Origin: an uncultured bacterium
GTDB taxonomy: Bacteria > Planctomycetota > UBA1135 > GCA-002686595
DNA: 64,000 nucleotides
Direction of reading: 5' to 3'
Assembly: GCA_937905825.1 (NCBI GenBank)
Contig: CALCXM010000192.1
Span: 37,736-101,735 of the forward strand
A program made the translations under genes and the position numbers. Position 1 is the stretch's first letter. Every line of letters starts with the position of its first letter. Positions 59,281-64,000 of the stretch are shown here, one piece after another. The notes beneath the pieces are model-generated. The model was given only the letters and a program-made list of their open reading frames with translations, made no database searches and was not told the origin of the DNA.

Positions 59281-61143
59281 ATGCGTTCCTCTTCCACCTT
59301 TACCCTGTTTGGCTTGCTTGCGGCCCTGCCCTTGACGGCTGGTGCGAGCGCTGCTTGTCTGCCTCAAAGTGCGGCCCCGTCCCAAGCGGCGGCGGGGCAA
59401 GCTTCCGTCCGCGACCTCACGATCAGCGAGGTTTCCCCAGGCCCCATGCTGAGCTACATCGAGATCCACAACGGATCCACTGTTTCCATTTCCTTGGACG
59501 GCTTCTCCTTGGAGTCGGCGAGCGGTAGCTTTCAACTCGGGGGCCTTCCGGACGCCTTGGATCCCGCCGAGTACTTCGTTCTTTTGCAGGGACATCCTGT
59601 GGAAGTGGGGGTCTCGCCGGATCCACTGGTGCCCTGCATCATCGTGGCCGAGCCCACCTGCGGAGTCTTGGCCGACACGATTCTTTTGCGCGATCCGAAA
59701 GGCAGCGTGGTGGACGCGCTGGCCTACGGGGTCGTTGCGGACACCTCGAACCGCTATCAGGCGGCCGTCGACGCGGGCCAATTCAGCGCGGGCAGCTTTG
59801 TGGATGTGGGCGCTGAGTTTGAGCAGCTCGTGCTCGGGCGCAACGCACAGAACTTGGACACCAATCACCTTTCCGACTGGAGCACGGGTGGGGGAGCGGA
59901 CGCGCTCGTTGGCAGCCCCTTTGGTCCGAACAGCACGGTGCCCGAGGGCGAGGACCTGTGGGTCGAGGCCTTTCAGGGTTACTTCTCCAAGACCATCTCC
60001 CAGGAGTACTACGGGTTCCGAGTCGTGACCGGCTCCTTCAGCAACTTCATCGGAGACGCGGCGGCTTCGACCGTTGCGCATTCGATCACGGTCAACGGCC
60101 CGATCTTCGGCAGCGCTGATGTGGTTCTGACCGGAACCGTGGACAACCGTTTGACCTACCTGGCCCAGGGCCGCTACGCCACCGAGTGCGAAGGCAAGTT
60201 GTTCGACTCAACCGCGACCTACGGTGTCGAGTTTCGCTTCCGCCGGGAAGTGGGCGGCGCCCGGGATGTGACGGTGATCTCAGCCAAGGTTCAGTCCGGG
60301 ACCACCGTCTACCCTTTCGATTTGGAAGTGCTCAGGGAATTCACGGGCCAGCGCGGAACCTATGACGAATCGATCACGCGCACGCTCTTGATGTGGTCGG
60401 GGACCCCGAAAATCAGTGCGGGTTCCCAGGCGGTTCAGTGGTCCTTAGGGGGCGATGGATCGATTGCGCGAGTCGATTGCTCGGGCAGCTTCTCGCGGCC
60501 CTTTCCGCTCTCGGACGGCGCCATTGGTCAACCAGCGACCCCGCCGATCACCATGGAGAGCATGGAGCTCGACTTCCATTACGACCGTGCTGAGGGACCG
60601 TCCCGTTTGACCTGGGACAAGATGGAATTCGATTACGGCCAAGGCATTCCGAGCATCATCGGCAAGGACATGACGGTCACTTGGTCGGGAGCCTATGGAA
60701 GCCCGCTGGTGTCCCAGATGACGGGGTCCTTCCTGGTGGGAACCTTGAGCATTCCCTACGTCTCGACCTCGACCAAGGCGCTCTCCCAAGACGCCAAGTT
60801 GACCCACTGGACCGTGAGCAACAGCGTGGCGAATGTGGACCTCTACGCTTCGGACGTGACCTACGATCCGCTGCTTGGGGAAGGCGACGGTTGGTGGGAC
60901 CGTGCGCGCCGAGCGGTCCGCTGGACGGGCAAGGCCATGGGCACGGTTGCCATGACCGGGATCGGCCTGGTGGGCTGCGGGATGACCACTGCGGGCGGTG
61001 CGGCCTTGGGCGGCGGGGTGACCCTGGGCACCTTGGGCACCGCGACCCCGGCTGGCTTGGCGGCCGCAGGGGGAGGCGTCTTGGCCTGCGCCGGAATCGG
61101 CTCGGGCTGTGCCTGGGTGATCGACGAAATCTGGGCGAAGTAG
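59281..61143 (+). CDS. Secreted lamin-tail domain protein with Gly/Ala-rich hydrophobic tail
   Basis: 620 residues with a signal peptide (LLAALPLTAGASA). A lamin-tail domain lies at ~45-180 (ISEVSPGPMLSYIEIHNGS, GQFSAGSFVDVG). The middle ~330 residues are beta-rich and unrecognised. The last ~80 residues turn into a Gly/Ala/Thr-rich hydrophobic stretch with three cysteines (GTVAMTGIGLVGCGMTT, GGGVLACAGIGSGCAWVI), resembling the core of small membrane-active bacteriocins. LTD proteins are usually surface-bound and bind polymers. The tail could be a membrane anchor instead. Confidence 0.7.
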   Translation: MRSSSTFTLFGLLAALPLTAGASAACLPQSAAPSQAAAGQASVRDLTISEVSPGPMLSYIEIHNGSTVSISLDGFSLESASGSFQLGGLPDALDPAEYFVLLQGHPVEVGVSPDPLVPCIIVAEPTCGVLADTILLRDPKGSVVDALAYGVVADTSNRYQAAVDAGQFSAGSFVDVGAEFEQLVLGRNAQNLDTNHLSDWSTGGGADALVGSPFGPNSTVPEGEDLWVEAFQGYFSKTISQEYYGFRVVTGSFSNFIGDAAASTVAHSITVNGPIFGSADVVLTGTVDNRLTYLAQGRYATECEGKLFDSTATYGVEFRFRREVGGARDVTVISAKVQSGTTVYPFDLEVLREFTGQRGTYDESITRTLLMWSGTPKISAGSQAVQWSLGGDGSIARVDCSGSFSRPFPLSDGAIGQPATPPITMESMELDFHYDRAEGPSRLTWDKMEFDYGQGIPSIIGKDMTVTWSGAYGSPLVSQMTGSFLVGTLSIPYVSTSTKALSQDAKLTHWTVSNSVANVDLYASDVTYDPLLGEGDGWWDRARRAVRWTGKAMGTVAMTGIGLVGCGMTTAGGAALGGGVTLGTLGTATPAGLAAAGGGVLACAGIGSGCAWVIDEIWAK

Positions 61144-61153
61144 GCAATCCCTA

Positions 61154-61184
61154 GAGCGGGGGGTCCCTGGGGAACCTCCCGCTC
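61154..61184 (+). terminator. Probable terminator after the lamin-tail gene
   Basis: GAGCGGGGGGT (61154-61164) pairs with ACCTCCCGCTC (61174-61184) with one mismatch. It begins 11 bases after the stop. No T-run follows, so it may be factor-dependent. The remaining bases up to 61329 hold nothing I can name. Confidence 0.45.
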
Positions 61185-61329
61185 CGGGACTGGGGAGGGG
61201 ATACCCTGGAATTGGCCAAGCGGTGCGCGGGGAGGCGGCCTGCGCCTGGAACAGGACGGCCCATTCGCCGACGATCCATCCCCTCCCTGCGGTCATCACT
61301 TCCCAGCAGGCCTCACCTCACAGCAGGCA

Positions 61330-62424
61330 TCACTTCCCAACCAGGAAGTGCGCCACGTCCCCGTCGCGCATGACGTACTCGCGGCCTTCCACGCGCAACT
61401 TGCCGGCGGCCTTGATGGCGGCCTCCGTGCCGTGCTGTTCAAGATCGGTCACGGAGTAGACCTCCGCGCGAATGTAGCCCTTTTCAAAGTCGGAGTGAAT
61501 CACCCCAGCGGCCACCGGGCCCGTGTCACCCTTCAGGATGTTCCAGGCGCGGATCTCCTTGGGCCCAGCCGTGTAGAAAGTCTGCATGCCGAGCAGGTGG
61601 TAGGCCGTGTGGATCAAACGGGTCAGGCCCGACTGCTCCAAGCCCAAGTCCTCCATGAACGCGGCACGCTCTTCAGGCTCCATTTCGGAGAGCTCCCCTT
61701 CGATGTCGCCGCACAGGACGACCACCTCGGATCCCGTTTGCGCTGCGTGCTCGCGCACCGCGGCGACCTGGGGCGTTTCTGCATCGAGTTCGTCGTCGCC
61801 CACGTTGGCCACGAACAACACGGGCTTCATGGTCATCAGGAACAGGGGCTTCAAAGCCACTCGCTCGTTGGGCTTCCACTCGGTCGCGCGCAGCTGCTCG
61901 CCGCGCTCGAGCAGGCCCTGGGCGCGCTCGAAGAGTTCCTTGAGGGCGATGCTCTCCTTGTCGCCGCTGCGGGCCTTCTTCGCCACGCGCTCGACGTTGC
62001 GCACCACGGTTTCGAGGTCGGCCAGAGCCAGCTCAAGCTCGATCACCCCGATGTCGCGCATGGGATCCACATTGCCGTGCACGTGAACCACGTCGCCCTT
62101 GGTGAAGCAACGCACCACGTGGGCGATGGCGTCCACCTCTTTGATGTTGCCGAGGAACTTGTTGCCCAGGCCTTCGCCCTTGGACGCGCCTTCCACCAGT
62201 CCCGCGATGTCGACCATCTTGAGGGCCGCCGGCAGGATCTTCTTCGACTCGATGAAGCTGCGGATGATCTCCAGCCGTTCATCGGGCACGTCGACGATGC
62301 CCACGTTGGGCTCGATGGTGCAGAAGGGGTAGTTGGCGCTCTCGGCGCCAGCGGCCGTAACGGCATTGAAGATGGTGGACTTGCCGACGTTCGGCAAACC
62401 CACGATTCCGCAGGCGAGGCTCAT
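61330..62424 (-). CDS. ychF: Ribosome-associated ATPase YchF
   Basis: 364 residues, the normal length. G1 is GLPNVGKSTIFNAV, the switch region is VDIAGLVEGASKGEGLGNKFL, and the TGS domain lies near the end (IRAWNILKGDTGPVAAGVIHSDFEKGYI). The G4 motif is the NxxE-type that gives ATP preference in the YchF/Ola1 branch. It binds ribosomes and modulates stress responses. It is a single-copy housekeeping gene and gives no clue to special biology. Confidence 0.96.
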   Translation of the reverse strand: MSLACGIVGLPNVGKSTIFNAVTAAGAESANYPFCTIEPNVGIVDVPDERLEIIRSFIESKKILPAALKMVDIAGLVEGASKGEGLGNKFLGNIKEVDAIAHVVRCFTKGDVVHVHGNVDPMRDIGVIELELALADLETVVRNVERVAKKARSGDKESIALKELFERAQGLLERGEQLRATEWKPNERVALKPLFLMTMKPVLFVANVGDDELDAETPQVAAVREHAAQTGSEVVVLCGDIEGELSEMEPEERAAFMEDLGLEQSGLTRLIHTAYHLLGMQTFYTAGPKEIRAWNILKGDTGPVAAGVIHSDFEKGYIRAEVYSVTDLEQHGTEAAIKAAGKLRVEGREYVMRDGDVAHFLVGK

Positions 62425-62521
62425 CGCTGAAGGGATGGCTAGGGCGGCACCGAGGGCACCGCGGACAGATGGGGGACGAAAGAGGCGAGAAGTCTATCCG
62501 GGAACGTGCCCCAACTGGATC

Positions 62522-64000
62522 CTATTCAGCCTGTTTCACGGGGCCGCGGATGATCCGGCGGATCTTGCGGTCGGGCCCCACCACTAGGGTCGAGGGGATC
62601 GGCAGGCGTTCGATGTCGATGATCTCGGCCACCAGCCCCGGTCCTTCCCCGGCCAGGCGGGTCGAGCCCAGGTAGAAACCGGAGTACTTAGCCCCGCGCT
62701 TGGTGAGCAATTCGTGGGCCCGGTAAAGGTCCGTGGGGGCATCCATCGCGAGCCCCACCACGCGCTGACCTGCTTCCTCGTCCATGGCCTGCAGATCGGG
62801 AATCTCGGCGACGCATGAGCCGCAGTAGGTGGCCCAGAAGTTCACGAAGAGCTCGCCCCCGTCCGCCAGCTTGGCGAAGTCGATCACAGTTTCCTCGCCT
62901 TTCGAGTCGAGCACAGCGATCTGGGCCGGCAACTCGTCGCCGATGCCCAGCCGGAATCCCCGGGGCAGGGGATCGGGCATGAGGGTCGTCATCGGCAGGA
63001 CCTGGAGCATCTCGTGGGAGCCCTCCACCAGCAAGATGCGCTCGTAGGGCTTGATCGTGCCGAAGCTCTCCAGGTCGCCGGAGGGCCAGCGCACCTTGAC
63101 GTCACAGAGCAGCGCCTTGCCCATGCCGAACACCAACTCGGGAGCTTGGCAGGAGGAGAAGCCCGCGCCCCGGGACAGAACTTGAGCCGTTGTGCGGCCA
63201 GCCACCGTCACCAAGACCGTGGCCCCGATCGCCTCGGCGTTGGTCTTGGTGGCTTGCAAGCGAACCTTGAGGAAGGCGGCGCCGGTCTGCATGTCGTTGC
63301 GATACAGGCTGTGCCGTTCGCGCTGCAAGTTGTGCACGAAGAGGTCCACGTCCCCGTCGTCGTCGAAGTCCACGGCCAGCACAGCGCGCCCGTCGTTGGG
63401 GCTGTCCGCGCCGGACAGATCCGAGAGATCCGCGTGGCCGTTGCCCTGGGTGTTGAACCAAACCTTGTTGCGCTCATTGCCGCTGAAGGAGCGACCCGCG
63501 CTGAACATTTCCGTGTTGTGTCGGTTGAGGTAGGCGGAGTTGCCGACCTCTTCGTCGTTGAAGCTCTCGCTTTCGGCCTTGCCCTTGTTCTCTTCCTTGG
63601 ATTTTGCTTCCGCTGCTGAGGACGCCACCACGTGGCGCCAGTAGGTGCTTCAGGTGTCGAAGGGTTGGTCTCCCGTGACGAATCCATTCGCGAGGTACAC
63701 GTCCAGGAATCCGTCCAAGTCCAAATCGCAAAGGACTGGGCTCCAGGCCCAGCTACCGCCGAGTCCCCCTGCGGATTTCTCCCGGCGTTCAAAGCCGCCG
63801 CCCTCTTTGGCGAGGAAGATCGAGTTGCCCGCAGCGAGCTTCATGAGCAAAGCGTGGGTCTCCGGATCCAACTCGTCGTTCAGTCGGCCCAGGATGCGAT
63901 TGCCCGCGGTGGAGGACATGTTCGACACGTAGAGGTCCAAGCGTCCGTCGGAGTTGAGGTCGCCCCAGGCCACGCCCATGCCGTTGCCGATGTCGCTGAC
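62522..64000 (-). CDS. VCBS/FG-GAP-ASPIC/UnbV-TlpA protein with one in-frame TGA (5' truncated)
   Basis: The frame is open from the window end, with GVAWGDLNSDGRLDLYVSN and DLDLDGFLDVYLANGF (FG-GAP/VCBS calcium-binding repeats). At 63652-63650 it meets TGA, then continues without a frame change as STYWRHVVASS to an ASPIC/UnbV domain (RGAGFSSCQAPELVFGMG, KVRWPSGDLESF) and a C-terminal thioredoxin-like TlpA domain (NFWATYCGSCVAEIPDL). Codon use on both sides of the TGA looks the same. A hairpin begins ten bases after the TGA (63639-63621). The TGA may encode selenocysteine or be a mutation; a separate start for the 3' part (GTG 63631) is the third option. Confidence 0.75.

Overview
The window is GC-rich, densely packed bacterial DNA that looks like Planctomycetota or a close relative. 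The main grounds are a PSCyt1/DUF1549/DUF1553 gene coupled to a DUF1501 gene, an ECF sigma factor carrying a long membrane-anchored C-terminal extension, an ASPIC/UnbV-TlpA protein, many secreted kelch, lamin-tail and LysM proteins, and a KDO gene (kdsB) that implies an LPS-type outer membrane. The lineage is inferred from gene content only.

Layout. 1-1704: 3' part of a secreted kelch protein. 1741-7685 (minus): ECF sigma factor, two abutting amidohydrolases (the second has lost its metal ligands) and a GT39-like membrane protein. 7852-8601: a VLRF1-like (Vms1/ANKZF1-type) release-factor protein. 8776-10752: HNOBA-type hybrid histidine kinase. 10749-16361: EI24-like membrane protein, glutaryl-CoA-type dehydrogenase with a radical SAM protein, esterase and methyltransferase. 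16465-22532 (minus): DUF1844 and pyrG, kdsB with a lipoprotein, and a large GT39-like protein. 22878-26712: LysM protein, a structured-RNA candidate with a strong terminator, an HPt protein and an HDOD-receiver-GGDEF protein. 26808-37938: DUF3604 protein, methyltransferase, tricorn-like protease, glutaredoxin, DUF255 thioredoxin-fold protein and an arylsulfotransferase-like protein. 38084-39829: GAF hybrid histidine kinase.

40051-48282 (minus) is a peptide ABC transporter operon (binding protein, two permeases, two ATPases) translationally coupled to a glycosyltransferase. Its first permease carries an inserted lipoyl/barrel-sandwich-like domain. 48664-48740 is tRNA-Ile(CAU), followed by a small accessory patch: a hairpin repeat, an attC-like site, a DUF6429 gene and an ankyrin remnant. 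49632-51110 is selO, preceded by a 123-bp element made of 53-bp perfect inverted repeats. 51402-58416 is a coupled glycosidase-like/PSCyt1/DUF1501 operon. 58512-62424 holds a glutathione peroxidase, a lamin-tail protein with a Gly/Ala-rich tail, and ychF. 62522-64000 is an ASPIC/UnbV-TlpA gene truncated by the window and interrupted by one in-frame TGA followed by a hairpin, which could be a selenocysteine codon or a broken gene.

Most genes run in short same-strand operons with ATGA or TGATG overlaps. No CRISPR array, rRNA, prophage or intact transposase gene was seen. The accessory signal is concentrated at 48.4-51.4 kb, next to the tRNA.
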